From Rhizobium herbae (GTDB lineage: Bacteria > Pseudomonadota > Alphaproteobacteria > Rhizobiales > Rhizobiaceae), in NCBI RefSeq assembly GCF_017873135.1, contig NZ_JAGGJV010000009.1, positions 223,030 through 287,029 of the forward strand: 64,000 nucleotides of DNA, read 5' to 3'. Shown one piece after another: positions 17,656 through 26,167 of the stretch. A model generated the notes under the pieces. The model ran no database searches, was not told the origin of the DNA, and saw only the letters and a program-made list of their open reading frames with translations. The translations under genes were made by a program, and so were the position numbers. The first letter of the stretch is position 1, and the number at the start of each line of letters is the position of its first letter.

Positions 17656-19065
17656 TTGGCATTTGACGAAATGATGAATGCGGACAATAGCCCGCGCCAG
17701 CCGTATACGACTTACAATGATTGGTACGCATCCCAGGACAAGGCCCGCCTGATTGCAAAATCGAAAGAGGCCGAGAACATCTTCCGCAAGACGGGCATCA
17801 CCTTTGCGGTCTACGGGCACGCGGACAGCGCCGAAAAGCTCATCCCCTTCGACCTGATCCCGCGCATCATCTCCGGCCGTGAGTGGCGCAAGCTGGCACA
17901 GGGCATCGAGCAGCGGGTCATCGCCCTCAACGCCTTTCTCGACGACATCTATCACAAGCAGGAAATTATCAAGGCTGGCCGTGTTCCCCGCGAGCTGATC
18001 GAACGCAATGTCGCCTTCCTGCCGCAGATGATCGGCTTCCGCCCACCGGGCGGCGTCTATACCCACATCGTCGGCACCGATATCGTTCGCACCGGCGAAG
18101 ACCAGTTCTACGTGCTGGAAGACAATGCCCGCACGCCGTCCGGTGTCAGCTACATGCTGGAAAACCGGGAAACGATGATGCAGATGTTCCCGGAACTCTT
18201 CCATCAGAACCGCGTGCGCCCGGTCGAGAACTATCCGTACCTGCTGCGCCACAGCCTGGCGTCGCTCGCCCCTCCCGGCTGCGAGGGCAAGCCGCGCGTC
18301 GCGGTACTCACCCCGGGCATCTACAATTCCGCCTATTACGAACACGCGTTCCTCGCCGACATGATGGGCGTCGAGCTTGTCGAAGGGTCGGACCTGCGCG
18401 TCATCGACGGCAAGGTGAAGATGCGCACCACCCGCGGCTACGAGGCGATCGACGTCCTCTACCGCCGCGTTGACGACGACTATCTCGACCCCCTCACCTT
18501 CAAGCCCGAATCGGCACTCGGCATTCCCGGCATCATGGACGTCTACCGCGCCGGCAACATCACCATCGCCAACGCGCCCGGCACCGGCATATGCGACGAC
18601 AAGGCGATCTATTCCTACATGCCCGAGATCGTCGAGTTCTATACCGGCCGCAAGGCATTGCTCGAGAACGTGCCGACCTGGCGCTGTTCGGAGGCCGACA
18701 GCCTGAAATACGTGCTTGAAAACCTCGCCGATCTCGTCGTCAAGGAAGTGCATGGATCCGGCGGCTACGGCATGCTGGTCGGCCCGACCGCCTCCAAAAA
18801 GGAACGGGTCATGTTTGCCGAGAAACTCAAGGCCCGGCCGTCGAATTATATTGCGCAGCCGACACTTTCCCTTTCGACAGTGCCTATCCTCGTCAACAAG
18901 GGCATCGCGCCACGCCATGTGGACCTTCGCCCTTATGTCCTCGTCTCCGACAAGGTGCAGATCATTCCGGGTGGATTGACCCGTGTGGCTCTGAAGGCCG
19001 GCTCGCTGGTGGTCAATTCCAGCCAGGGCGGCGGCACCAAGGATACCTGGGTTCTGGAGGACTGA
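17656..19065 (+). CDS. Circularly permuted type 2 ATP-grasp protein
   Basis: A 469-residue circularly permuted ATP-grasp (DUF404/DUF407-type), expected to ligate a carboxylate to an amine using ATP. Recognisable parts are EKLIPFDLIPRIISGREWRKLAQGIEQRV near residue 60, FYVLEDNARTPSGVSYMLENR near residue 155, GIYNSAYYEHAFLADMMGVELVEG near 220, LVVKEVHGSGGYGMLVGP near residue 360 and HVDLRPYVL near residue 420. The start is a TTG at 17656 with AAGGGG 9 bases before. It is followed 6 bases later by an alpha-E gene and then a transglutaminase gene, a trio conserved in many bacteria and proposed to make peptide tags or small peptides. The product is unknown. Confidence 0.92.
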   Translation: MAFDEMMNADNSPRQPYTTYNDWYASQDKARLIAKSKEAENIFRKTGITFAVYGHADSAEKLIPFDLIPRIISGREWRKLAQGIEQRVIALNAFLDDIYHKQEIIKAGRVPRELIERNVAFLPQMIGFRPPGGVYTHIVGTDIVRTGEDQFYVLEDNARTPSGVSYMLENRETMMQMFPELFHQNRVRPVENYPYLLRHSLASLAPPGCEGKPRVAVLTPGIYNSAYYEHAFLADMMGVELVEGSDLRVIDGKVKMRTTRGYEAIDVLYRRVDDDYLDPLTFKPESALGIPGIMDVYRAGNITIANAPGTGICDDKAIYSYMPEIVEFYTGRKALLENVPTWRCSEADSLKYVLENLADLVVKEVHGSGGYGMLVGPTASKKERVMFAEKLKARPSNYIAQPTLSLSTVPILVNKGIAPRHVDLRPYVLVSDKVQIIPGGLTRVALKAGSLVVNSSQGGGTKDTWVLED

Positions 19066-19071
19066 TACGAA

Positions 19072-20010
19072 ATGCTTGGAAGAACCGCAAACGGCCTGAA
19101 CTGGATGTTCCGCTATATCGAGCGCGCCGAAAACAGCGCCCGGCTGATCGACGCCGGCCTGCGCATGTCGCTGACACGCTCGGAAGCAACAGAAGACGAT
19201 TGGGATGGAGTGCTGCAAAGCTCCGGCGTCCGCGACATCTACGACGATCTCTATGAAAACCTGACGACCGCCGACGCGATCGACTTTCTGCTGCGAGACA
19301 AGTCCAATCCCTCCAGCGTCATGTCGTGCATCGATTCGGGCCGCAACAATGCCCGCATGGTGCGCACCGCGCTGACTAGGGAAACCTGGGAAGCCACCAA
19401 CGAATGCTGGCTGGATCTCAAGACCATGCTGGCACGGCGTGTCAAGCCGGCGGACCTGCCGGAAGCGATCGACGCGATCAAGCGCAAGACTGCCCTGATC
19501 CGCGGTGCCTTTCATGGCACCATGCTGCGCAACGAGATTTTCAACTTCTCGCGCATCGGCACGTTTATCGAGCGGGCGGACAATACCGCGCGTATTCTCG
19601 ACGTGAAATACTACGTTCTGCTGCCGGCAGTCAGCCAGGTCGGCTCCTCGATCGACAACGTCCAGTGGGAATCGATCCTGCGCTCGGTCTCGGCGCACCG
19701 CTCCTATGGCTGGGTCTACGAGGCGGAATACAAGCCGTCCAACATCGCCGACTTCCTGATCCTCAACGGCCGCATGCCGCGCTCGCTTGCCTATTGCTAC
19801 GAAAAGATCGTCAGCAATCTCGGCTATCTCGCGCGGGAATACGGCGAGACCCACGCGGCGCACGCAACGGCGGAAGAGACGCTGTCGTCGCTGCGCAGCC
19901 ACTCGATCAAGGATGTCATGGACCAGGGCCTGCACGAATACATCGAGAACTTCATCAGCCACAATAACCGTCTGGGACAGGAAATCTCCGACGGTTACCG
20001 GTTCAACTGA
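19072..20010 (+). CDS. Alpha-E domain protein (DUF403)
   Basis: A 312-residue all-helical alpha-E protein. The family opening is LGRTANGLNWMFRYIERAENSARLIDAGLRM, repeated in weaker form near residue 160 (ILRNEIFNFSRIGTFIERADNTARILDVKYY), so the protein looks like an internal duplication. It always accompanies the circularly permuted ATP-grasp and transglutaminase genes, as here, where it lies 6 bases after the first and 21 bases before the second. It may hold a substrate or carry the growing peptide; no catalytic residues are known. Confidence 0.92.
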   Translation: MLGRTANGLNWMFRYIERAENSARLIDAGLRMSLTRSEATEDDWDGVLQSSGVRDIYDDLYENLTTADAIDFLLRDKSNPSSVMSCIDSGRNNARMVRTALTRETWEATNECWLDLKTMLARRVKPADLPEAIDAIKRKTALIRGAFHGTMLRNEIFNFSRIGTFIERADNTARILDVKYYVLLPAVSQVGSSIDNVQWESILRSVSAHRSYGWVYEAEYKPSNIADFLILNGRMPRSLAYCYEKIVSNLGYLAREYGETHAAHATAEETLSSLRSHSIKDVMDQGLHEYIENFISHNNRLGQEISDGYRFN

Positions 20011-20031
20011 GATTCGGATGGGAGCGAGTAC

Positions 20032-20853
20032 ATGCGTCTGAAGATCAGCCACACCACCGAATACACCTATGCCGAACCGGTGCAATATTCACTGCAGCGC
20101 CTGCGGCTGACACCGCTGACGCAGACCGGCCAGACCGTCATCAGCTGGGAAACCTCCGTCGAGGGCGCCAAGATGGAGGTCGGCTATGACGACCATTTCG
20201 GCAACCGCGTCAATCTCGTCAGCGTCAACGGCGACCAGACCTCCATCCGCATCGTTGCATCGGGCGAGGTGGAAACCGAAGACAAGGCGGGCGTCTATGG
20301 CGTTCACCAGGCCTATGCGCCGCTCTGGCTCTACCTGCGCGAAACGCCGCTGACGAAGATGGCCAAGCCGATCCGCAATCTCGCCAAGGCGATGGCCGGC
20401 GATACCGACCTTGCCAGGATGCATGCCCTGATGGGCACGATCGCGGAGACGGTCGAATACAGGCAGGGCGAGACCGGAACGGAAACGACGGCCGAGCAGG
20501 CCCTGCTGCAAAAGAGCGGCGTCTGCCAGGATCATGCACATATCATGATCGCCGCCGCGCGCACGCTTGGCCTGCCGGCCCGCTATATCTCCGGCTACCT
20601 GATGATGGAAGACCAGCCGGAGCAGACCGCCAGCCATGCCTGGGCGGAAGTGCACCTCAACGGCCTTGGCTGGGTCGGCTTCGACGCCGCCAACAAGATG
20701 TGCCCGGACGAGCGCTATGTCCGCATCGCCTGTGGTCTCGACTATCGCGACGCAGCGCCGATTTCCGGCCTGATCCATGGATCGTCGAGCGAAGCGCTTA
20801 AGGTTTTGGTGACTGTCGAGCAGCAGGGACAGAGCCAGACGCAGAGTCAGTAG
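20032..20853 (+). CDS. Transglutaminase-like cysteine protease family protein
   Basis: A 273-residue bacterial transglutaminase-like protein with an N-terminal beta domain (MRLKISHTTEYTYAEPVQYSLQRLRLTP) and a papain-like core. The triad is visible: Cys165 in KSGVCQDHAH, His202 in SHAWAEVHL and Asp218 in GWVGFDAANK. No signal peptide is present, so it should act in the cytoplasm. It ends the ATP-grasp/alpha-E/transglutaminase operon and may act as a peptidase or amide-forming partner of the ATP-grasp. Role inferred from gene context. Confidence 0.92.
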   Translation: MRLKISHTTEYTYAEPVQYSLQRLRLTPLTQTGQTVISWETSVEGAKMEVGYDDHFGNRVNLVSVNGDQTSIRIVASGEVETEDKAGVYGVHQAYAPLWLYLRETPLTKMAKPIRNLAKAMAGDTDLARMHALMGTIAETVEYRQGETGTETTAEQALLQKSGVCQDHAHIMIAAARTLGLPARYISGYLMMEDQPEQTASHAWAEVHLNGLGWVGFDAANKMCPDERYVRIACGLDYRDAAPISGLIHGSSSEALKVLVTVEQQGQSQTQSQ

Positions 20854-20885
20854 CCGTTCAATCACGTCAACACTGATATTTACTC

Positions 20886-20926
20886 AGCTCCAATTCTGGT
20901 TTAAAGTTTAAACCAGAATTGGAGCT
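20886..20926. promoter_or_regulatory. 41-bp perfect palindrome, operator of the Phd/VapC module
   Basis: AGCTCCAATTCTGGTTTAAA (20886-20905) is repeated exactly inverted at 20907-20926 around base 20906. It ends 6 bases before the antitoxin ATG, and its last bases contain GGAG, the likely Shine-Dalgarno. Antitoxin-toxin complexes of this kind bind such palindromes to repress their own operon. Confidence 0.85.
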
Positions 20927-20932
20927 ATCTCT

Positions 20933-21172
20933 ATGTCGAAAATCGGTGCATTCGAAGCGAAAACACATTTTTCGTCCTTGTTGGACCGCGTTGCAAATGG
21001 TGAAGAAATCACGATCACCAAACATGGAAAAGCAATTGCTCGGCTCGTAAGCGCAGAATCCATTGAAGCATCGGCGCCTGAAAGTGCTTTCCAGAAGTTG
21101 AAAGAACTGCGCCGGACCAATACGTTGGGCGGCATTTCATGGAAAGAACTGCGCGATGAAGGTCGGAAATGA
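20933..21172 (+). CDS. Phd/YefM-type antitoxin (VapB role)
   Basis: A 79-residue antitoxin. The N-terminal Phd fold is evident (MSKIGAFEAKTHFSSLLDRVANGEEITITKHGKAIARLV); the C-terminal half (residues 48-79, FQKLKELRRTNTLGGISWKELRDEGRK) is the usual toxin-binding extension. GGAG lies 8 bases before the ATG, inside a long palindrome. Its stop overlaps the toxin start as ATGA, so the two are translated together. Local base composition is visibly poorer in GC than the flanks, suggesting transfer. Confidence 0.93.
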   Translation: MSKIGAFEAKTHFSSLLDRVANGEEITITKHGKAIARLVSAESIEASAPESAFQKLKELRRTNTLGGISWKELRDEGRK

Positions 21173-21585
21173 CAATTGTCATTGATGCTTCGATTGCGCT
21201 TGCATGGTGCTTCGAAGATGAGGCTTCCGATCAAACCGATGCCGTTGCACAGGACGTGATCGCAAGCGGCGGCCTGGTTCCGTCGCTGTTCCATCTGGAA
21301 CTTGCAAACGTATTGCTCCATGCCGAACGGCGCGGACGCATCTCGGCCTCCGAAATTGCACAAAGGCTCGACCTGATTACCCAGATGCCAATCGAGACCG
21401 ACCCGCAAACTGCAGGTAGAGCCTGGAGCGAAACGTTATCTCTTGCGAGAGCGCATAAATTGACGAGCTATGATGCGGCTTATCTGGAACTTGCAGCACG
21501 CAGGGGCGCAGCATTGGCGACAAAGGATAAAGCCCTGGCGGCAGCCGCTAAACAGTTGGGAGTAACCCTGACGATGCAGCGATAG
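21169..21585 (+). CDS. vapC: VapC-type PIN-domain toxin
   Basis: A 138-residue PIN-domain ribonuclease, the toxin of the pair. The acidic metal ligands are seen in IVIDASIALAWCFEDE (Asp6), HLELANVLLHAERRG (Glu near 43), KLTSYDAAYLELAARRGAALATKDKAL (Asp near 101 and near 119). Known VapC proteins cut tRNA or rRNA. It overlaps the antitoxin gene by 4 bases and is followed by a strong bidirectional terminator. Confidence 0.93.
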   Translation: MTIVIDASIALAWCFEDEASDQTDAVAQDVIASGGLVPSLFHLELANVLLHAERRGRISASEIAQRLDLITQMPIETDPQTAGRAWSETLSLARAHKLTSYDAAYLELAARRGAALATKDKALAAAAKQLGVTLTMQR

Positions 21586-21587
21586 AA

Positions 21588-21613
21588 AAAATGGCCGGAG
21601 AACCGGCCATTTT
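21588..21613. terminator. Bidirectional terminator between vapC and arabonate dehydratase genes
   Basis: AAAATGGCCGG (21588-21598) and its exact complement (21603-21613) form an 11-bp stem with a 4-base loop, flanked by A and T runs. It serves vapC on the plus strand and the long chvE operon on the minus strand. Confidence 0.9.
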
Positions 21614-21631
21614 CTGAGCAAACTGAACAGA

Positions 21632-23371
21632 TCAGTGACTGTCTTTACCAACCGCGCTACCGCGACATCCCTTGAGGAAGTCGAGGTCGGCGCCGGTATC
21701 GGCTCCCTGGACATGCTGCTGATGCAGCCAGGCATAGCCGGAGGTCGGCAGATCGTGGTGCGGCTGCCATGCAGCGAGACGCTGCGCCAGCTCTTCGTCG
21801 GAAATATCGAGGTGCAGACGGCGGTTCGGCACGTCGAGCTCGATAAAGTCACCATTCTTGACCACGGCGAGCGGGCCGCCGACGGCGGCTTCCGGTGACG
21901 TATGCAGCACGACGGTACCGTAGGCCGTGCCGGACATGCGGGCATCGGAGATGCGCACCATATCGGTGATGCCCTTCTTGAGTACCTTGGGCGGCAGGCC
22001 CATGTTGCCGACCTCGGCCATACCCGGATAGCCCTTCGGCCCACAGTTCTTCATGACCATGATGCAGGTCTCGTCGATGTCGAGATTGTCGTCGTTGATC
22101 TTCGCCTTGTAGTCGTCGATGTCCTCGAACACGACCGCCCGGCCCCGGTGCGTCAACAGATGCGGCGAAGCGGCGGACGGCTTCAGCACCGCGCCCTTCG
22201 GCGCGAGATTGCCGCGCAGCACGACGATGCCGCCAGACTGCGTCAAAGCCTTCTCGGCAGGCAGGATGACGTCCTCGTTCCAGTTGACGACGTCCTTGAC
22301 CTCGTCCCACATGGTTTCGCCGGATACGGTGAGTGCATCCCTGTGCAGGAGGCCAGCCTCGCCGAGGCGCTTCAGCACCACCGGCAGGCCGCCGGCATAG
22401 AAGAACTCTTCCATCAGGTATTTGCCCGACGGCATCAGGTTGACGATGGTAGGCACGTCGCGGCCGCAGCGATCCCAGTCGTCCAGCGTCAGATCGATGC
22501 CGACGCGACCGGCCATGGCGAGCAGATGGATGACGGCATTGGTCGATCCGCCGATAGCGGCATTGGTGCGGATGGCGTTTTCGAAGGCCTGCTTCGTCAT
22601 GATGTCGGAAGGCTTCAGATCGTCCTTGACCATCTGAACGATGCGCCGGCCAGTGAGCTGCGCCATGACCTTGCGGCGGGAATCGACCCCCGGGATCGCA
22701 GCATTGCCTGACAGAGCCATGCCGAGCGCCTCGGCCATGGAAGCCATGGTGGAGGCGGTACCCATGGTGTTGCAGGTGCCCGACGAACGGCTCATCGAGG
22801 CTTCCGCCTCAAGGAATTCGTCCTGCGTCATCTCGCCGGCCTTCACCATCTCGGAAAACTTCCACAGATGCGTGCCCGAGCCAACACGTTCACCGCGGAA
22901 ATAGCCGTTCAGCATCGGGCCGCCGGTCACGACGATCGAGGGCAGATCGACAGAGGCGGCGCCCATGATCAGCGACGGCGTGGTCTTGTCGCAGCCGACC
23001 AGAAGCACACAGCCGTCCATCGGTTGGCCACGGATCGCTTCCTCGACCGCGAGTGCGGCAAGGTTGCGGTACATCATCGCCGTCGGACGGAAGGTGTTTT
23101 CGGACGCCGAGAACACCGGCACCTCCATCGGGAAGCCGCCGGCTTCCCATATGCCCGCCTTCACCTTCTCGGCGAGTTCGCGCAGATGACCGTTGCACGG
23201 TGTCATATCCGACCAGGTGTTGAGTATCCCGATCACCGGACGCCCGTCGAACAGATCGTGCGGATACCCCTGGTTCTTCATCCAGCCGCGGTGATAGATG
23301 ACGTCACGGCTCGTGCCGCCGTACCATTCCTGCGACCTCAGCCTACGCGGCCATTCCGCTTTCTTAAACAT
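21632..23371 (-). CDS. IlvD/Edd-family sugar acid dehydratase, probable L-arabonate dehydratase
   Basis: A 579-residue Fe-S dehydratase. The cluster ligands are seen in LLVGCDKTTPSLIMG near residue 128 and SSGTCNTMGTASTMASMAEALGM near residue 200; the C-terminal catalytic segment is DARMSGTAYGTVVLHTSPEAAVGGPLA near residue 480. The size matches rhizobial L-arabonate dehydratase, which makes L-2-keto-3-deoxyarabonate. It is the last gene of chvE-gguABC-aldehyde dehydrogenase, which supplies the next steps to 2-oxoglutarate. A D-xylonate or other pentonate substrate is possible. Confidence 0.88.
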   Translation of the reverse strand: MFKKAEWPRRLRSQEWYGGTSRDVIYHRGWMKNQGYPHDLFDGRPVIGILNTWSDMTPCNGHLRELAEKVKAGIWEAGGFPMEVPVFSASENTFRPTAMMYRNLAALAVEEAIRGQPMDGCVLLVGCDKTTPSLIMGAASVDLPSIVVTGGPMLNGYFRGERVGSGTHLWKFSEMVKAGEMTQDEFLEAEASMSRSSGTCNTMGTASTMASMAEALGMALSGNAAIPGVDSRRKVMAQLTGRRIVQMVKDDLKPSDIMTKQAFENAIRTNAAIGGSTNAVIHLLAMAGRVGIDLTLDDWDRCGRDVPTIVNLMPSGKYLMEEFFYAGGLPVVLKRLGEAGLLHRDALTVSGETMWDEVKDVVNWNEDVILPAEKALTQSGGIVVLRGNLAPKGAVLKPSAASPHLLTHRGRAVVFEDIDDYKAKINDDNLDIDETCIMVMKNCGPKGYPGMAEVGNMGLPPKVLKKGITDMVRISDARMSGTAYGTVVLHTSPEAAVGGPLAVVKNGDFIELDVPNRRLHLDISDEELAQRLAAWQPHHDLPTSGYAWLHQQHVQGADTGADLDFLKGCRGSAVGKDSH

Positions 23372-23435
23372 CGTTATCGTCCTTTGAAGCCCCGGAGACC
23401 GGACCGACCTTTTGGCCGATCCGCCGGAAAAGTCC

Positions 23436-24869
23436 TTATGCCAGCGTGTAGGCCGTCTTCACCACGGTGAAGAATTCGGCCGCATACTTGCCCTGCTCGC
23501 GCGAACCGAACGAGGAGGCCTTGCGGCCACCGAACGGAACGTGGAAATCGACACCGGCGGTCGGCAGGTTGACCATCACCATGCCGGCTTCCGAATTGCG
23601 CTTGAAGTGGGTCGCATGCTTGAGGCTCGTCGTTGCGATACCGGCCGACAGGCCAAACGGCGTGTCGTTGGCGGTTGCAAGTGCTTCCTCATAATCCTTG
23701 ACCCGAATGACGGATGCGACCGGGCCGAAGATTTCCTCGCGGCTGATGCGCATCTGGTTGGTGGCTTCGGTAAACAGCGTCGGCTGAAGGTAGAAGCCCG
23801 GATTGTCGCGCTGGATCGTCTCGCCGCCGAAGGCGAGCTTGGCGCCCTCCTGTTTGCCGATGGCGATGTAGTCGGTGTCGGTGGCGAGCTGGCGTTCATC
23901 GACCACCGGGCCGATATGGGTGCCGGCCTTCAGCGCGTCGTCGACCACAAGCGTCTTCAGCTTTTCGGTCAGCGCGGCGACGAACTTGTCATGGATGCCT
24001 TCGGTGACGATCAGGCGGGACGACGCCGTGCAACGCTGGCCGGTCGAGAAAAAGCCGGAGTTTGCAGCCGATTCGACGGCAACGGTGAGATCGGCATCGT
24101 CAAGCACGACCATCGGGTTCTTGCCGCCCATTTCCAGCTGGAACTTGCGGTTATGCTCGATGGAAGCGCTCGCGACCCGCTTGCCGGTACCGGTCGAGCC
24201 GGTGAAGGTGATGCCGGCCAGATCCGGGCTGTCGAGCATGGCCTGGCCGACGACCGAGCCCTTGCCCATGACGAGGTTGAGCACGCCCTTCGGCAGACCG
24301 GCGCGGTGGAGAATATCCACAATCGCCCAGGAGCAGCCCGGAACAAGTTCGGCCGGCTTGAAAACAACGGTGTTGCCGTAGCAGAGCGCCGGGGCGATCT
24401 TCCAGGCAGGAATGGCGATCGGGAAGTTCCACGGCGTGATGATGCCGATGACGCCGATCGGCTCGCGGGTAATCTCGACGCCGATGTTCGGACGAACGGA
24501 CGGCAGGACTTCGCCGGCCAGCCGCAGCGCTTCGCCTGCGAAGAAATCGAATATCTGCGCGGCGCGGATGGTTTCGCCGATCGCTTCCGGCAGCGTCTTG
24601 CCCTCTTCGCGGGCGAGCAGTTTTCCAAGCTCATCCTTGCGGGCCAGAATCTCGTCGGCGGTCTTTTTCAGGATCGCATGACGCTCAAGAATGCCCGAGC
24701 GCGACCATGCCGGAAACGCAGCCTTAGCGGCGGCAATCGCGGTCTTGGCATCATCGGCGCTGGCGGTGGCGTAGAGGCCGACAATTTCATTGGTGTTCGA
24801 GGGATTGATGTTTTCAACGCCGTTGCTGCCGACCCATTCGCCGGCAATCAGGTTGTGATGGAGTGTCAT
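23436..24869 (-). CDS. Aldehyde dehydrogenase, probable 2-oxoglutarate semialdehyde dehydrogenase
   Basis: A 477-residue NAD(P)-dependent aldehyde dehydrogenase. Seen are the Rossmann-side ITPWNFPIAIPAWKIAPALCYGNTVVFKPAE near residue 145, FTGSTGTGKRV near residue 220, the glutamate motif QLEMGGKNP near residue 255 and the catalytic cysteine in FFSTGQRCTASSRL near residue 288. Between an AraD1-type gene and an arabonate dehydratase gene, the natural substrate is 2-oxoglutarate semialdehyde, giving 2-oxoglutarate as the end of the oxidative arabinose route. Confidence 0.9.
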   Translation of the reverse strand: MTLHHNLIAGEWVGSNGVENINPSNTNEIVGLYATASADDAKTAIAAAKAAFPAWSRSGILERHAILKKTADEILARKDELGKLLAREEGKTLPEAIGETIRAAQIFDFFAGEALRLAGEVLPSVRPNIGVEITREPIGVIGIITPWNFPIAIPAWKIAPALCYGNTVVFKPAELVPGCSWAIVDILHRAGLPKGVLNLVMGKGSVVGQAMLDSPDLAGITFTGSTGTGKRVASASIEHNRKFQLEMGGKNPMVVLDDADLTVAVESAANSGFFSTGQRCTASSRLIVTEGIHDKFVAALTEKLKTLVVDDALKAGTHIGPVVDERQLATDTDYIAIGKQEGAKLAFGGETIQRDNPGFYLQPTLFTEATNQMRISREEIFGPVASVIRVKDYEEALATANDTPFGLSAGIATTSLKHATHFKRNSEAGMVMVNLPTAGVDFHVPFGGRKASSFGSREQGKYAAEFFTVVKTAYTLA

Positions 24870-24893
24870 GGGCTAAAAGCCTCCTTGGTTTGC

Positions 24894-24919
24894 GCGGGCG
24901 CCGTGGGATCGGCACCCGC
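24894..24919 (-). other. Hairpin between gguC and aldehyde dehydrogenase genes
   Basis: GCGGGCGCC (24894-24902) and GGCACCCGC (24911-24919) pair with one mismatch or wobble across an 8-base loop. There is no T run, so it is more likely an mRNA processing or stability element than a terminator. Confidence 0.4.
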
Positions 24920-24938
24920 AATCAAATGCTTGAGCGGA

Positions 24939-25931
24939 TCAGAGCTGGCCGATCACGATGTCGTCTTCGCCGGCAATCGCCAGCGTATTGCGCAGCGGCA
25001 GGCCGAATTCGGGTGCCTCGATTTCGAAGATGTCGCCGGCCTCCGTCTTGATGCCATCGCCGAACGACAGCGTCGCCGTTCCAAACATATGGACATGCAC
25101 ATCGCCCGGCGCCCGGAAAATTCCGTATTTAAAGTGGTGATATTCCAGATTGGCGAAAGTATGGGACATATTGGTTTCGCCCGACAGGAACGGCTTTTCC
25201 CAGAAAACGGCGCCGTCGCGGATAATCCGCGAGGTGCCGCGAATGTCGCTCGGGGCTTCACCAATCCGGATTTCCGGGCCGAAGCTTGCAGGCCGCAACT
25301 TCGAATGGGCGAGGTAGAGATAGTTGACGCGCTCGGTCACATGATCGGAGAATTCGTTGGCGACGGCAAAGCCGATGCGGAAAGCCGCGCCCTTGTCGGA
25401 GATCACGTAGATGCCAGCCATTTCCGGCTCTTCGCCGCCGTCCTGCGCGAACGACGGAGAGACGAGTTCGCCGCCGGGCGCCACCGTCTGCGAACCGTTG
25501 CCCTTGTAGAACCATTCCGGCTGTACGCCTTTTTCGCCCGGCTTCGGCTTGCCGCCTTCCAGGCCCATCTTGAACATCTTCATCGTGTCGGTAGCGCCCT
25601 CCTCCACCTTGGAGACGGCGGCGTGCATGGCGTCACGCGTCGAGGCGGAACCGAGATGCGTCAGCCCCGTACCGGTCAGGTGCAGATGAGCATCGTCCGG
25701 ATGTGTGATCGGCGGCAGGAAGTTGCCTTTGGCGTGAACGTCCTGAAGATCGATTTCATCGCCAAGGCCGTGCGCCTCGACGACAGCCTTCAGGGACTTG
25801 CCCGAGTTGGCAGCTTCCATCGCCAATGCGTAGACGCTTGCAGCATTCTTTACCGCGCGGGCGGTTTGCCCCAATTCGCGAACGGCGACTGTGATCGAGC
25901 CGTCATTGTTCTTCACCTGGGAAATCAGCAC
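24939..25931 (-). CDS. gguC: GguC / AraD1, L-2-keto-3-deoxyarabonate dehydratase-like
   Basis: A 330-residue protein of the AraD1 family in the fumarylacetoacetate hydrolase superfamily. Agrobacterium GguC, the third gene after chvE, belongs here. Visible features are FLPPITHPDDAHLHLTGTGLTHLGSA near residue 70 and VANEFSDHVTERVNYLYLAHSKLRPASFGPEI near residue 190. It should dehydrate L-2-keto-3-deoxyarabonate to 2-oxoglutarate semialdehyde. The start is a GTG at 25931 with AAAGGA 8 bases before. It follows gguB by 236 bases rich in inverted repeats. Confidence 0.9.
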   Translation of the reverse strand: MLISQVKNNDGSITVAVRELGQTARAVKNAASVYALAMEAANSGKSLKAVVEAHGLGDEIDLQDVHAKGNFLPPITHPDDAHLHLTGTGLTHLGSASTRDAMHAAVSKVEEGATDTMKMFKMGLEGGKPKPGEKGVQPEWFYKGNGSQTVAPGGELVSPSFAQDGGEEPEMAGIYVISDKGAAFRIGFAVANEFSDHVTERVNYLYLAHSKLRPASFGPEIRIGEAPSDIRGTSRIIRDGAVFWEKPFLSGETNMSHTFANLEYHHFKYGIFRAPGDVHVHMFGTATLSFGDGIKTEAGDIFEIEAPEFGLPLRNTLAIAGEDDIVIGQL

Positions 25932-26069
25932 AGCTTTGTCCTTTTCTAAATCCGGGCTGTCTTCTCGGCGTCAAGCGGCTGGCTTTCGGCAACAACAACC
26001 CGTTGGGAGACATGGCACACGCTCCCGTTCATGGCGGCAAAGCCGCCGTTCTCGTCATGATGCGCGGGG

Positions 26070-26165
26070 CCGGAGCGTCATCGCTTGCGTTCGAGCGCGA
26101 GACGCGCTCCGGCACCGGATTTACGCCGACCGGCAAATGCCGGCGGCGCGGGATGGACCGGAACC
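26070..26165. repeat. Cluster of palindromes between gguB and gguC
   Basis: The 236-base gap holds GCCGGAGCG (26070-26078) paired with CGCTCCGGC (26105-26113), then CCGGC AAAT GCCGG near 26131-26144, then ACCGGAACCGGT near 26158. The layout resembles the mosaic palindromic elements found between genes in rhizobia. It could end or trim the gguAB message. Confidence 0.45.
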
Positions 26166-26167
26166 GG

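Noticed and set aside
17428..20085. An 885-codon open frame on the minus strand opposite the ATP-grasp and alpha-E genes
   Set aside because: The plus-strand proteins are full-length known families with good spacing; the minus frame is a composition shadow.
23412..25949. An 845-codon open frame on the plus strand over the aldehyde dehydrogenase and gguC genes
   Set aside because: It runs antisense to two well matched genes and resembles no protein family.
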